In this document: positions 54,566 to 64,000 of the stretch, in pieces
Position numbering within the stretch: position 1 is the stretch's first letter
How the letters are laid out: each line of letters starts with the position of its first letter
Source: Pyropia yezoensis
Lineage: Eukaryota > Rhodophyta > Bangiophyceae > Bangiales > Bangiaceae
Direction: 5' to 3'
Length of the DNA: 64,000 nucleotides
NCBI GenBank assembly: GCA_009829735.1
Contig: CM020618.1
Location: 32,278,894-32,342,893 of the forward strand
Program-made: the position numbers and the translations under genes
The notes under the pieces: model-generated
Told to the model about the DNA's origin: nothing
Seen by the model: only the letters and a program-made list of their open reading frames with translations
Databases searched by the model: none

Positions 54566-55639
54566 TCAAAACCTGTTCTTCCACTGGCGCAGCGCCGCCA
54601 TCACAGCCACCGGGTCGTGTGCCCCCCCCTTCCCCCCCCCCCCTGTGCCCACCGCGGCGGCGACGGTTGGCTCACGGACGCGGAGGAACGGGTTGACGCG
54701 AACCTCCGTGCCGAGCCAGCCGGGCACGCTCACCCCCCGCTGCGGGTCCGCCCACGGCGCGTCACCGAGCACCGCCCGCACGCGCTTGGCGGCGGCCGCC
54801 ACCGCGGCATTGTCCGGCTCGACCGCCGCGGCAAACCGCAGGTTGGACTCTGTATACTCGTGGCCACAATACACGGCCGTGGCAGCCGGGAGGAGGGCAA
54901 CGAGGGCATCCAAAGAGGCGAGCATCTCGGCGGGGGTGCCCTCAAAGAGGCGCCCGCAGCCACCGAGGAAGAGGGCGTCGCCGGAAAAGAGCGCCGGTAC
55001 CACCACCCCGGGCGCGCTCGTGGCAGCGTCGGGCGTCGCCACCGACGGCGGGGGCGCAGACGCACCGAGGCCCGCGATGTCCACCGCCGCCGCGGGGACG
55101 GTCACCCCGTCCACCCAAAAGCACATGTGGCCGTCTGTGTGGCCCGGCGTGTGAATGGCCGTCCACTCAATGGCAGTGCCCGCCACGCGCCCCGTGTCGC
55201 CGTCGCGGATGCTAATGGTAGCGCCCGGCACACGAACACCCCCCCGCTCCAGGCCGCTTGCCACCACCGGTACGTTCCCGCCCAGGGCAGCGACCAGCCC
55301 CGCGTTGCCCGCCGAGTGGTCCGGGTGATGGTGTGTACACCAGACCTCAACCACCTCCGTTCCCGAGGCAGCGGCGGCAGCCAGCACCCGCGCGGGCTGC
55401 GCGGGGTCGACCGCTACGCCCTTGCGCGTGTCCGTATCGATGAGCAGGTACGCATAGTTGGTGTCGAGGGTGGGGATGGGCGTCACCGTGATAGCCATGT
55501 GTGCCGGGGGGGTGCATGACAGCCGCCGGAGGGGCAAAAGGGCGCCACCGGCGGGGCGCAGCCGAGCCACCCTTGGAGGGGATGACAGGGGGGGCCGCCG
55601 CCAGCTGCGAACAAGGGTCGGGAGGAACGCAGAGGCCAT
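54566..55639 (-). CDS. HAGH: Glyoxalase II (hydroxyacylglutathione hydrolase), probably organellar
   Basis: The enzyme hydrolyses S-lactoylglutathione to lactate and glutathione, the second step of methylglyoxal detoxification. The ATG at 55639 opens MASAFLPTLVRSWRRPPLSS, an Arg/Ser-rich, acid-poor leader of about 45 residues that looks like a mitochondrial or plastid transit peptide. The mature part starts near the Met at 55498 (MAITVTPIPTLDTNYAYLL). Metal ligands are all present: THHHPDH (about residue 102), HTPGHTDGH (about 162), FSGDALFLGGCGR (about 216) and CGHEYTESN (about 255). The C-terminal helix reads RVNPFLRVREP and ends at a TGA at 54566. Total 357 residues, usual for the family with a transit peptide; an Ala/Pro-rich insert sits near residue 190. 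The frame is open upstream to 56062, but that part is transposon inverted repeat, so 55639 is the better start. Confidence 0.9.
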   Translation of the reverse strand: MASAFLPTLVRSWRRPPLSSPPRVARLRPAGGALLPLRRLSCTPPAHMAITVTPIPTLDTNYAYLLIDTDTRKGVAVDPAQPARVLAAAAASGTEVVEVWCTHHHPDHSAGNAGLVAALGGNVPVVASGLERGGVRVPGATISIRDGDTGRVAGTAIEWTAIHTPGHTDGHMCFWVDGVTVPAAAVDIAGLGASAPPPSVATPDAATSAPGVVVPALFSGDALFLGGCGRLFEGTPAEMLASLDALVALLPAATAVYCGHEYTESNLRFAAAVEPDNAAVAAAAKRVRAVLGDAPWADPQRGVSVPGWLGTEVRVNPFLRVREPTVAAAVGTGGGGKGGAHDPVAVMAALRQWKNRF

Positions 55640-55828
55640 GATGGAGGGCGTGGTGGGGAAAACGTAGGCGGGCGATGGACGTGACCGCAGCCGAGCGGTT
55701 GCATCCAAGAGTGTGTTCAACCTCGGCACCGGAGGCGCGACGAATGTGGGATTGTCTTGTGCCCGCAGCTCCCAGGGCAACAAGGCATCGACACGTGTCA
55801 ACCTGTGATCCTGTTGCACCTGACCGGA

Positions 55829-57745
55829 ACTAGGGTTGAAGGTTCGGTTCCGATCGACACCAAGAGGTTCGGTTCCGTTGTGTGTGCAGGATTTGCAGCA
55901 GCCAATACATACCCACTTGAATGCGATGGCGGCGCAAATGTGCACGTCTTGTATGATGCGTTGGGGTTCGGTTCCGTCGGGGTAGGGTTCCGTTGCTGGG
56001 CCGGTGTCACAATTCTTGACGCGCACGACGGACGTGGAGGGCGCCAGAAAAAGCGCGCGCACCCGCCGTCCCCGCAGCTCCCACCGCCGACGCCACCGCC
56101 CCTGCCGCCCGTGGGTGCACCGACGTCACCCCGCCCCCCACCCCCCCCCGCCCCTCCGTCACCCCCCCACCGCCCCCCTGCCACCCACCGACGCCCCCCC
56201 CCCCCTTCTATTCCCCGCTATCGCACCGCCCCCCCCCGCCGCTGGGGCCTAGGCGGGTGCGACGGGCAGCGGTGATGTTGGCGGAGGTGGCGTCGGGCGT
56301 GAGCTGTTTGAGGGATGATCCCTGACCGTCGGCCCCCTCACATCGACGGGTGGGGCCGTCCCCACCTTCCGCAGTGCCGCTGCAGTGGGACTTCGCGACG
56401 GCCATGTGCCGGTGGAATGGCGCCGGGGACCACCAGTCGTGACGAGACGGGTGGCCTTAGGCGTTGCTGTGTCAGCGCTCGCACTGGCGGTGGCCGTTCG
56501 CCGCGACCAGGGGGCATCGGCGGCGACCGCCGGCGAAAGGCACTGGTGGCCGGCGGCGCAACGGCCACGCTGAACGTGCTTGCAGTGGCGGTCGACATCA
56601 CGCCATGACGGGGTCGGGCTGCAGGGGCGCTGGGTGCCCGTCGCCGCCTCTACCATCACCGGAGTCACTGCCTCCCCTTCTCTCCTCCCCGAGGTGTTGG
56701 ACGTTGTCGCGCGCGAGATGGTATTGGTGGGCGCAGTTGGCCACCGCGGCTCGGCGGTGGTGGCGGGCGGCGCGGCGGGACGGCGAGCGGGTCGGTAGCG
56801 GTCCTCCCCATGGGGGTCCGTGGCGGTGGCGCCCGGGGGGATGAAGGGCCTCTCTGTGCGTGGCCGCCATCTCACCCCCGCGTGTGCTGCCACCTTCACT
56901 ACCCGCCCAGGTGCCGAGGAGGGGAGCTGCGTCGGCCAAGCGGTGGTAGCGGTGGTCGCCGACCATGGCGTCAGAGCAGGCATGTACGCCAGCGCTACAG
57001 CGGTGGCAGTCGCATGAGTGTCGGCGGGCGAAGAAGGTGGTGGTGGTGGCCGCGGCGGTGGGGGGGGGTGATGCTCGTCAATCTGATATGGGGCGGCTGG
57101 TGGGGCAGGGGCGGCGGTTATGGGTCTATATAATGCCAAGACTACCCCGCAGGTCGTCGCCCCGGACGCCCCCAGAGAGCCCACACTGCTTTTACTACCT
57201 CTCAGGCGATCATGGCCGCCCTCGTACGCTGCCTCAACCCCGCCGTCCCAACGAATCCCATCAGGCCGGCGATAGGTGTGGTTGAGTGCGGCAGGGGTAG
57301 GGGAAGAGGGGTTTGGGAAAGCTGGCATGATGGCAGGGGGGGGCGGCGCGACGGCGGGCAAGGGAGGGGGGGGGGGCGTCGGTGGGTGGCAGGGGCGCGG
57401 TGGGGGGGTGACGGAGGGGGGGGGAGGGGTGAGGTGCGAGGTGACGTTGGTGTACCCACGGGTGGCAGGGGCGGTGGCGTCGGCGGTGGGAGCTGCGGGG
57501 ACGACGGCGGGTGCGCGCGCTTTTTTTGGCGCCCTCCACATCCGTCGTGCGCGTCAAGAATTGTGACACCGGCCCAGCAACGGAACCCTACCCCGACGGA
57601 ACCGAACCCCAACGCATCATACAAGACGTGCACATTTGCGCCGCCATCGCATTCAAGTGGGTATGTATTGGCTGCTGCAAATCCTGCACACACAACGGAA
57701 CCGAACCTCTTGGTGTCGATCGGAACCCAACCCTGATCCCTAGTC
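55829..57745. mobile_element. Foldback-type element with about 390-bp inverted ends
   Basis: 55829-56220 is repeated in inverse orientation at about 57350-57745, with near-identical translations (for example ECDGGANVHVLYDALGFGSV on opposite strands). Within each end the motif GGTTCGGTTCCG or close variants occurs several times (about 55842, 55867, 55967), like subterminal transposase-binding sites. The 1.1-kb interior shows no transposase; its frames are Pro/Thr-rich. The outer limit (ACTAGGG) is approximate and no target duplication was identified. It lies only 190 bp upstream of the glyoxalase II start. Confidence 0.65.
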
Positions 57746-57866
57746 CGCGTGGAACCGGATGAAGGCGAGATGTCAAAGTCGTTGAAACCCGCCTCTCAGT
57801 AGGTCTCATTCGCTCGAACTGGCGACCCCTCGTTCGACTCCCATGCGGTCAATCGTGATTCCACCC
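57746..57866. other. Short spacer between the two transposon-like units
   Basis: Roughly 120 bp with no recognised feature. Confidence 0.5.
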
Positions 57867-57894
57867 GAATAGGAGTGACGTGGAAACCACAGGT

Positions 57895-57962
57895 TTCGAT
57901 GTACGACATCTGCCTTCGATGTACGACCTGCCGTACATCGAAGGCTGATGTCGTACATCGAA
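57895..57962. repeat. 31-bp-arm hairpin built of TTCGATGTACG words
   Basis: Left arm 57895-57925 and right arm 57932-57962 are complementary with one mismatch around a 6-base loop. The word TTCGATGTACG appears twice in each arm, so the hairpin is itself a repeat of a smaller unit. It sits 20 bases inside the left end of the candidate transposon. Confidence 0.9.
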
Positions 57963-58099
57963 GGCTGTATGACCAATGAGATGCTTGCATACAGGTGCGT
58001 GATTAGTTTTTTTATGTTCTTCAAGGTGTGTGTAGGAGAAGCTTTTCAACCCGTGTTCTTCAAGGTGGTTGTCTCTGGAGCTGACCAGACCTCCGTTTC

Positions 58100-59420
58100 G
58101 TCTTCGTTGCCACTCATGGCCGCCTCCTCCTCCCCCCCGGCTGTCAACCCTGTCCCCAGCTAGCGCCGCACGCTGCCGCCTGGCGGCGGGCTGTGCCGGT
58201 GCGGGCGGTGGTGGGGGTGGTGGGGAAGGTACGCTCGGGGGGGTGGTCCTGCCACCCTGCCGCGAGCCTTCCCCCCGCCCACATGGACGTGACGGCCGCC
58301 TCTGCGGGCGCTTGCGCCGTCGGCCCACGCGTCGGCACCACGGTGGCGGCGGCGACGTCCGCCAGGGACGCGGCGGTGCTGGACGCCCGCGCGGCGACGG
58401 CCGCGGCGGCCGCGGCCTGTCTGGCCCCTGCCGGCGACGGGCTGGTGGCGGGCCCCGCGACGTGGACGGCGGCCGCGGCGGCGGACGACAGCGGCCTGGC
58501 GTGTGGCGGGCGCGTGCGTGGGCGTCGCGGTGGGCGTGGCGAGGCGGGGGGGGGGTCTAGACGCAGGGGTGTCGCCCCGCCCCGTTGGCCCCCCCCGCCG
58601 GCGCCGACGCCACCACGCCCCGCGCCGCCTCACCCCCCGTCACGTTGGCGATCGCCGCCGTGGGTGCCCGCGCCCCGGCTGGCGCGCGGGTGGCGGCGCC
58701 CGCTGCCGGCCACGTTTTGCCGGCGGCGCCGGCGGGCGTCGCGGCGGTGGCGGCGCGGCGCGGCGAAGGCCGGGCCGCGGCGGCGGCCGGCGGCCACGCT
58801 GCGGCGCGGGGCGGCGGCAGGGATGCGGCGGCGGCGGCGGCGGCGGGGCGGCGGCGGCGGCGACCGGCGGCGCGGCGGTGGCAGCGACCGGCGGCGAGGC
58901 GGCGCTGGGCGGCAAGACGGCAGACGAGGCCGCCCCGGTGGTCGGCGTGCTTGACGCGCCGACGCGCGGCGCAGGCGGCGTGCCGGCTTCGGGCGCTGTC
59001 GGCCCTGGCCGCGCCTGGGGCGGCATCGACCCAGACGGGCATGGGGGTGGCGGGGGGGGGGGGGTGCATCCCCCGCCCCCCACCCCAGGGACACCCACGG
59101 GGCGCGCCCCTGCAGGCGCGACGGGGCCGACGTCGCACGGCGGCGGCGAGGCTCGGGGGCGCGGCCGCCGACCGCGGCGCTGCCAGGCGCCGCGGCGAGT
59201 TGGGGGGGGCCGCCGGGGGAGGGGGAGGGGGGCGGCCGCCCCGCCCACTGTGTCCCCGCCGGCAACGCCCTCGCCACCGCGGGGCGCCGCCGTCACAACG
59301 GGCGGGCCTCTGGCGGCGCGCGGCCGCCACAAACCTGCACCCTTGTCCGCCCCACCGGCGGTCACTCCGTCGTGCGCCGGCGGGGCCCCTCGCCTGCTGA
59401 TGCTTCTGACGCCATGAGCG
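58100..59420. other. GC-rich interior, coding status unclear
   Basis: All six frames are open over long stretches and encode Ala/Gly/Arg/Pro-rich peptides. One plus-strand frame (from an ATG at about 58283, MDVTAASAGACAVGPRVGTT) looks somewhat protein-like for 80 codons but then dissolves. I make no gene call. Two related 30-base motifs (TTCTGACGC-A-GAGCGTTCTC) follow at about 59402 and 59759. Confidence 0.3.
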
Positions 59421-61761
59421 TTCTCAGTGACATAGCTTTGCGTAGATCACCAGAAGTACCTCATTCAGGCCCTCGAAGGCACCATCTTCGCACCATACGT
59501 TTGGACGCACCTTCTGAAGAGGCTGGACCCCCCTGGTGGTCATGCACAACATAGGCCTCAGTTGTGAGACCAGCTCAGCGGCCATCCACGACACCAGAAC
59601 GGAATAGGATGCAAGTGTGCACGATTTCCGCACAGGGAATGAATCAAGAACGAGGAATACGCAGTGACAGTTTATTGCAATAGGGGGCCTGGTCATCGAC
59701 TGCATGAGCGCCCGCAGAAGAAGTCTTCAACGACATACCTTTACTCGTCTACTCGAGGTTCTGACGCTACGAGCGTTCTCAGCGACCTTCATTTGGTCTG
59801 TTGGGACCTTTGGGCAAAAGGTGCTCTCCACTCTTTAACGTCGGGGTGTGCGTGGTGATGGCTTGCTGCACATGTGCGGAACCTCAGCCAGGACGAAACA
59901 CACAGCCAGACATCCTACGGGGTCCTCAAGCGCACTCATGGAGACGAGGATGGGTGGCTGGGAAGCAGCGGCGGTGCTTAGCAGCGGTGGGGGAGGGGTA
60001 GCAATCCACCAGCAGCCACAGAAGCCTGAGGAGGCGGCGTAGAGTGCCAGCCTGAACGCGGTTGCAGTGGCGGCAGCGCCGGCCGCGGGGGGGCGCGGCC
60101 TGCCGGCGGCGGCGGAGACGGCGGCGGCGGAGGGGCGCGCAGGCCAATCAGGGGCGGCGGCAGCCACAGCGGCATGGGCGGTGGGTGGGCGGTGGCGGCC
60201 GGAGAGGTGGCGGCCAGCCGGGGGGCAGCGGCCAGCTGGCGGTGGCGGCAGCGACAGCGGCGGGGGGGGGCGGCGGCCAGTCGTCGGTGGCGGCGGCCGC
60301 GGCCAGCCGGCAGCGGCGGCAGCCGTGGAAGCCAGCCGGCGGCGGCGGCGGCAGCGGCGATGGGGAAACGGCCAGCGGGCGGCGGCGAGGATGACGGCCA
60401 GCGAGTGGCAGCAGCGACACCAGTGGTTGTGGCGGGGCGACGGCGGCGACCTGCGGCGGCGGCAGAGGTGGCAGGCAGCCAGCGGCAGCGGCAGCGGCAG
60501 CGGCGGCGGCGGCAGGGGGGGGACGGCGAACAAACGGGGGCGGCGGGGGCGACGGCCAGCTGGCGGTGGCGGGGACGGCGGCCAGCCGACAGCGGCGACA
60601 GCGGCAGCGGCGGTGGGGCAGCACCGGCGGGCGGCGGCGGCGGCGGCCCCAGCCAGGCCGCAGCGGCGGTGGCCGCGGCGGGGAGCCGATGGCCAGGCGA
60701 CAGCGGCAGCGGCGGAGGCGGCGGCAGGGGGGAAAGAGGGCGACCAGCCGACGGCGGCCGCGGCGGCGACCAGCCGGCGGTGGCGGCGGCCGCGGCCAGG
60801 CGGCGGCGGCAGCGGCCGCAACCAGCCGGCCGCGGCGACGGCAGCAACGGTAGCGCGGCGGCCCGTCGGCGGCAGCGGGCGTAGGGCTCCCAGCCGGCCG
60901 CGGCAGGGGTGGCGGCGGCCAACCAGCCGCGGCGGCGGCCGGGCTGACCAGCCGGCTAAGGCGGCGGCGGCGGCGCCGGCCGGGGGCCGGCCGCCAGCGG
61001 GTGGCGGCGGACCCAGCGACGCGCCGGCGGCGGCGGGGGCGGCGGCTGCCCGGCGGCGGCGGGGGGGGGGGACGCGGCCGCCCGGCGGCAGCGGCGGCTG
61101 GGGCTGCCCGTCGGCGGTGGCGGTGCCCGCGGCGAGGGGGGGGGGGGTCGGCGGACCGCCGCCGGGAGCGGCGACGAGCACGCTGCGGCAGGGGCAGCGG
61201 CCAGCACGCGCCACCGGCGGGGCCAGCCCGGAGGGGGGGCGGCGGGCAGGCGGCGGCGGCGGCGTCGGCAGCGGCGGCGGGGGCAGCCGGCGGGGGCGGC
61301 GGCCGCGGCGGCGGCGTGCCGGCGGCGGCGGCCGCGACAGCGGAGCGGGAGGCACTGCCAGCACGCTGCGGCAGCGGTGGCAGCCAGCCGGCGGCGGTGG
61401 CGGGGGCGGTGACGGCCCCCCGGCGGCTGCGGCGGCGGCCGCGGACGGCGGGCGGCCAGGTGGCGGTGATGGGGGCCGGCCGCCAGCCGGGCGCGGTGAT
61501 GGCGACGGCGGTGCGTGCCATGCCACCCCGTTCGAGGGTGGCGAGCAGCGGCGCGGCGTGTACCTCGAAGAGGTCGTCGTGGGGGCGGGAAGGGGTCGCC
61601 GTGGGGGTGGGGGAAGGTCGCCGTGGGGGTGGAGGAGGGGCGCCGGGGGGGTGGGGGGGGGAGGATGACCTGGGCTGGGGGGGTGCGGGTGGGTGCGCCC
61701 GGCGACGGTGAGCTGGGGGCCGAGAGAACGCACGCGATTGGCTAATTTGCCTTCGATCTTT

Positions 61762-61807
61762 GCCACTCTGCCTTCGATCTTTGCCTGGTCGAAGATCGAA
61801 GGCAGTG
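61762..61807. repeat. Hairpin near the right end of the candidate transposon
   Basis: CTGCCTTCGATCTT and AAGATCGAAGGCAG are exact complements around a loop of about 10 bases. A further CTTCGATC and a GAAGCTCGAAGG lie on either side, echoing the left-end hairpin's CCTTCGAT core. Confidence 0.75.
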
Positions 61808-61847
61808 GTCGAAGCTCGAAGGCTGTGGTTTCCCTGGTTGAATAGGA

Positions 61848-62413
61848 CTCGCCATTCGGTGAGGCCCACTTCAGTGATGGTTCAGTACATACATAAATAT
61901 CTAAGAAGAGAAAATAGAACAGGGAAGGCACCGAATCTTACGTCCAGAACCGGGTGCCTCGAGCAGTTACCCGTGACAAGCAGTCTTCCGTAGGGTGGGC
62001 ACATCACAATGCGGCAAGGAGACAAATGAACGATTGCGACCTGGTCCTTCTGAGGGGCGTTGTCAATGAGCTTTGCTCGTCAATGGCTTTGCTCCATCTG
62101 AACGACGCACGCACGATTCCTGCATACATATGAGTGCTGCAGCGAAAAAAAATCGACCTCGGCCAGGAGCTGTCGGTCTGCAATAGAGGGAGCACGCACC
62201 AAGCAGGCTTTTCATAGTAATGTACGAGGTACTTGTACAGGGTGGCCACGCTCCACCCCCCCCCACACCACCAAGCAGTGTTGAACGCGCACGAGCACGA
62301 GCACGAGCACTAGGAAACAGTCACACGCACCACTTCGGCCGCGGTTGGCGAGCAAGTGGCGCCGAGACAGCACCACACCGCCTTCTCCCTGGCCGTACCC
62401 ATGGTCTCAATCG
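61848..62413. other. Intergenic spacer
   Basis: Mixed composition with a short CGAGCA tandem at about 62288-62311. No gene or defined signal is seen. Confidence 0.5.
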
Positions 62414-64000
62414 TCACATCCGCGACGCGCGGGCACGGTCAAACAGGCGGATAGCTGAGCCGAGGCGGCCCTGCTCCCCCCGCCCCCCTGCCCGCCCTCC
62501 CCCTCCTTGCTCCCCCCCGCCGCCTTGCTCCCCCCCGCCACTCCCAAACCCATCCTCCAGGGGCGGGATGACGAGGACGCCCTCAGCTGTGAGCTCACCG
62601 TCCCCAATCTCCAGCTTGGTCACCACCGCCTCGGGACCCAGCTCCACCCCAATCATCGCCACCGTCAACAAGGGGATGGGGAGGCCACGGATAAGCAGTT
62701 CGGGCTGGCGGAGGGTGAGAACGCGGCCCGCTTGCTCCACCCGCACCCCCGTACGTACGGTGAAAGAAAATGAACGGCCAGACGAGAGGGAAGCGGTCGC
62801 ATGTAGGACAAAAACGCCGCGGGAGCGGTCGGGGGGGGCGGCGGGGGAGGGTGCAGAGGTACCCGGCGTGGATGGGGGGGAGTCGTCACCCGCTGTCGCT
62901 CTAGAGGATGGCCTGGCCGCTGGCCGGTCGCCCGTCGAGCCGGTTCGGGGAGGCGCGTCGCTGGCGGCCGCCGCGGCCGCCTCATCATCGCTACCGCTGG
63001 TGCCCCTACCGTTGCCGGCCCGAGTTGGAACGCCACCGTCGCGTCCGCCGCCCCCCACCCCAGTGCGGGCGGCAAAGGCTGCCCACCAGTCTGGCTCAGC
63101 CCCCCACCTGCCCACCCCCGCTCCGTCCACGACCGCCTCCGCTGCCTGCGCGTACTCGCCTTCGTCGGCGGGGCCAGCGACACCGCCCCAAGCGGCGCCG
63201 CCCAGACCCCCCCCCCCGCCACCACCACCACCACCGCCGGCACCCGGCCAGCTGCCTAAACCACCGCCGTCCGCGTCCGCGTCCGCGTCTGTGTCGGTGG
63301 CCCAGCCCCGCCGCCGCCGCTTCCGCGCCGCCTCCACCGCCGGGGAAGCCGATACGGACGACCACAACTCGACGCCCACCAGCTCCACGTCCACCCCACC
63401 AATGGCGCGCGGGAGTAGGCGGCCGACGGCACCACTGAGGCCGACGCGGAGCACCTCCTCCAGCACCGCCGCGCACGTGTCACGGAGGGCGGGCGAGTCG
63501 TTGACGTCGGCCTGCGTGAGAGTGACCAGCCCCGACAGGGCAAAAGGCTTGGCAAGGCGTGGCAGGACGGGGAAGCCCAGCCGCCGTCGCAGCCGCTGCT
63601 GTCGCCGCTCGCGCTCCGCCTCCTCCTGTCGGCGACGCTGCTCAGGGGAGGGTGGGGGCTCCCGGCCGGGTGCCGACGCGCCCGGCTTCCACCCGACGGT
63701 CGGCTCGGGGTCGTCCCAGCCACCGCCTGCCGGGCCGCCACCCAGGTCAAACGGCTCGGCAGCGTCCCCTCCAGCGGGGCGGCTCCAGTCCAGCTCGATA
63801 GCATCCGTGAAGAGGGCCACCGATCCCGACACACGGACGCCCCGGTAGACAAGCCGGTCAGCCGCAACCGACACGCCCCGCACGCGACCCGACAGGAGCG
63901 CCAAGCTGCTGTCCGCATCTACATCCACGATCAAGCCCGTCACCGAGTCACACACGGAGCGGAGGAGGGCGCTTAGGGCGCGGCCTGCCAGGCGAGACGC
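62414..64000 (-). CDS. LmeA/DUF2993-like lipid-binding protein, 5' end beyond the window
   Basis: The frame is open from the right edge of the window (at 64000 it reads ASRLAGRALSALLRSVCDS) to a TGA at 62414, at least 528 residues. It contains TGLIVDVDADSSLALLSGRV and VSVAADRLVYRGVRVSG, then LTQADVNDSPALRDTCAAVL, and near the C-terminus VRTGVRVEQAGRVLTL and LPIPLLTVAMIGVELG. This order (a beta-rich layer, an alpha-helical L-ADLN-like segment, more beta) matches the LmeA/DUF2993 family, phospholipid-binding proteins of actinobacteria and cyanobacteria with plastid-type relatives in plants and algae. A Gly/Ala/Asp-rich spacer with an Asp-Ala repeat separates the two halves. The start and any transit peptide lie beyond the window, so localisation cannot be judged. 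Confidence 0.55.
   Translation of the reverse strand, partial: ASRLAGRALSALLRSVCDSVTGLIVDVDADSSLALLSGRVRGVSVAADRLVYRGVRVSGSVALFTDAIELDWSRPAGGDAAEPFDLGGGPAGGGWDDPEPTVGWKPGASAPGREPPPSPEQRRRQEEAERERRQQRLRRRLGFPVLPRLAKPFALSGLVTLTQADVNDSPALRDTCAAVLEEVLRVGLSGAVGRLLPRAIGGVDVELVGVELWSSVSASPAVEAARKRRRRGWATDTDADADADGGGLGSWPGAGGGGGGGGGGGLGGAAWGGVAGPADEGEYAQAAEAVVDGAGVGRWGAEPDWWAAFAARTGVGGGGRDGGVPTRAGNGRGTSGSDDEAAAAAASDAPPRTGSTGDRPAARPSSRATAGDDSPPSTPGTSAPSPAAPPDRSRGVFVLHATASLSSGRSFSFTVRTGVRVEQAGRVLTLRQPELLIRGLPIPLLTVAMIGVELGPEAVVTKLEIGDGELTAEGVLVIPPLEDGFGSGGGEQGGGGEQGGGGRAGGRGEQGRLGSAIRLFDRARASRM

Larger units (their letters stand above)
57875..61839. mobile_element. Candidate DNA transposon with 8-bp target duplication
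   Basis: GAATAGGA flanks both sides directly (57867-57874 and 61840-61847). Inside it, the left end reads GTGACGTGGAAACCACAGG and the right end, read inward, AACCAGGGAAACCACAGCC, so GGAAACCACAG is shared as an inverted end. Eight-base duplications are typical of hAT elements. Each end is followed by a palindrome containing CTTCGAT. The 4-kb interior is mostly G/C repeats with long Pro- or Gly/Arg-rich frames on both strands and no recognisable transposase, so the unit would be non-autonomous. Confidence 0.5.

Noticed and set aside
55640-56062. N-terminal extension of the glyoxalase II frame
   Set aside because: The sequence is the inverted repeat of a mobile element, repeated at 57511-57762, so it is not part of the enzyme.
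59835-61931. 698-codon minus-strand Pro/Ala/Arg-rich frame
   Set aside because: Pure GC-repeat composition, equally long frames on the opposite strand, no domain; judged a chance frame in repetitive DNA.
1-64000. Bacterial origin or CRISPR array
   Set aside because: Genes are eukaryotic, introns and LTR retrotransposons are present, and no regularly spaced repeat array was seen.

Overview
The window looks like nuclear DNA of a very GC-rich eukaryote. Long G/C homopolymers, trinucleotide arrays and proteins padded with Ala, Gly and Pro occur throughout. The recognisable host genes are eukaryotic: RACK1, Rad9, glyoxalase II, a TFIIIC-type zinc-finger protein, a centromeric-type histone H3, and an O-fucosyltransferase-like enzyme. 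The last gene encodes an LmeA/DUF2993-like protein, a family I associate with cyanobacteria and plastid-bearing lineages. Together with mostly intronless genes and high GC, this suggests an alga. My best guess is a bangialean red alga (Porphyra/Pyropia type), but this is inference only.

Layout. 1-10 kb: a 5' fragment of RACK1 (+) meets a fragment of a membrane-protein-like ORF (-), followed by a giant minus-strand TFIIIC-like gene (2550-9833). 10-11.5 kb: an unidentified multi-exon gene. 11.5-36 kb: a nest of retroelements. At its centre is a 9.7-kb Ty3/chromovirus-type element (LTR 21729-22197, gag, pol with a C-terminal chromodomain, a 642-residue antisense ORF, polypurine tract, LTR 30968-31436). 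An inverted, nearly identical copy of its 3' half (16461-21727) is fused head-to-head to it. A fragment of a third copy follows at 31437-32305. A second LTR family (here called X) flanks both sides in opposite orientation, and Myb/SANT-like transposon genes lie outside that.

36-40 kb: hydrophobic tandem repeats and a histone H3 variant broken by one stop codon. 40-48.7 kb: a segment bounded by similar terminal inverted repeats, each next to TA. It holds an IS630/Tc1-type transposase, an O-fucosyltransferase-like gene and a spliced Cys-rich gene. 49-56 kb: a lipase remnant, Rad9 and glyoxalase II. 56-62 kb: two DNA-transposon-like units, one with long inverted ends and one with an apparent 8-bp target duplication. 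62-64 kb: the LmeA/DUF2993-like gene, whose 5' end lies beyond the window.

Most host genes are unrelated housekeeping genes; no operon-like cooperation is apparent. The transposable elements are mostly decayed by single nonsense codons, while the inverted Ty3 arms are almost identical, so that duplication is recent, gene-converted, or an assembly effect.
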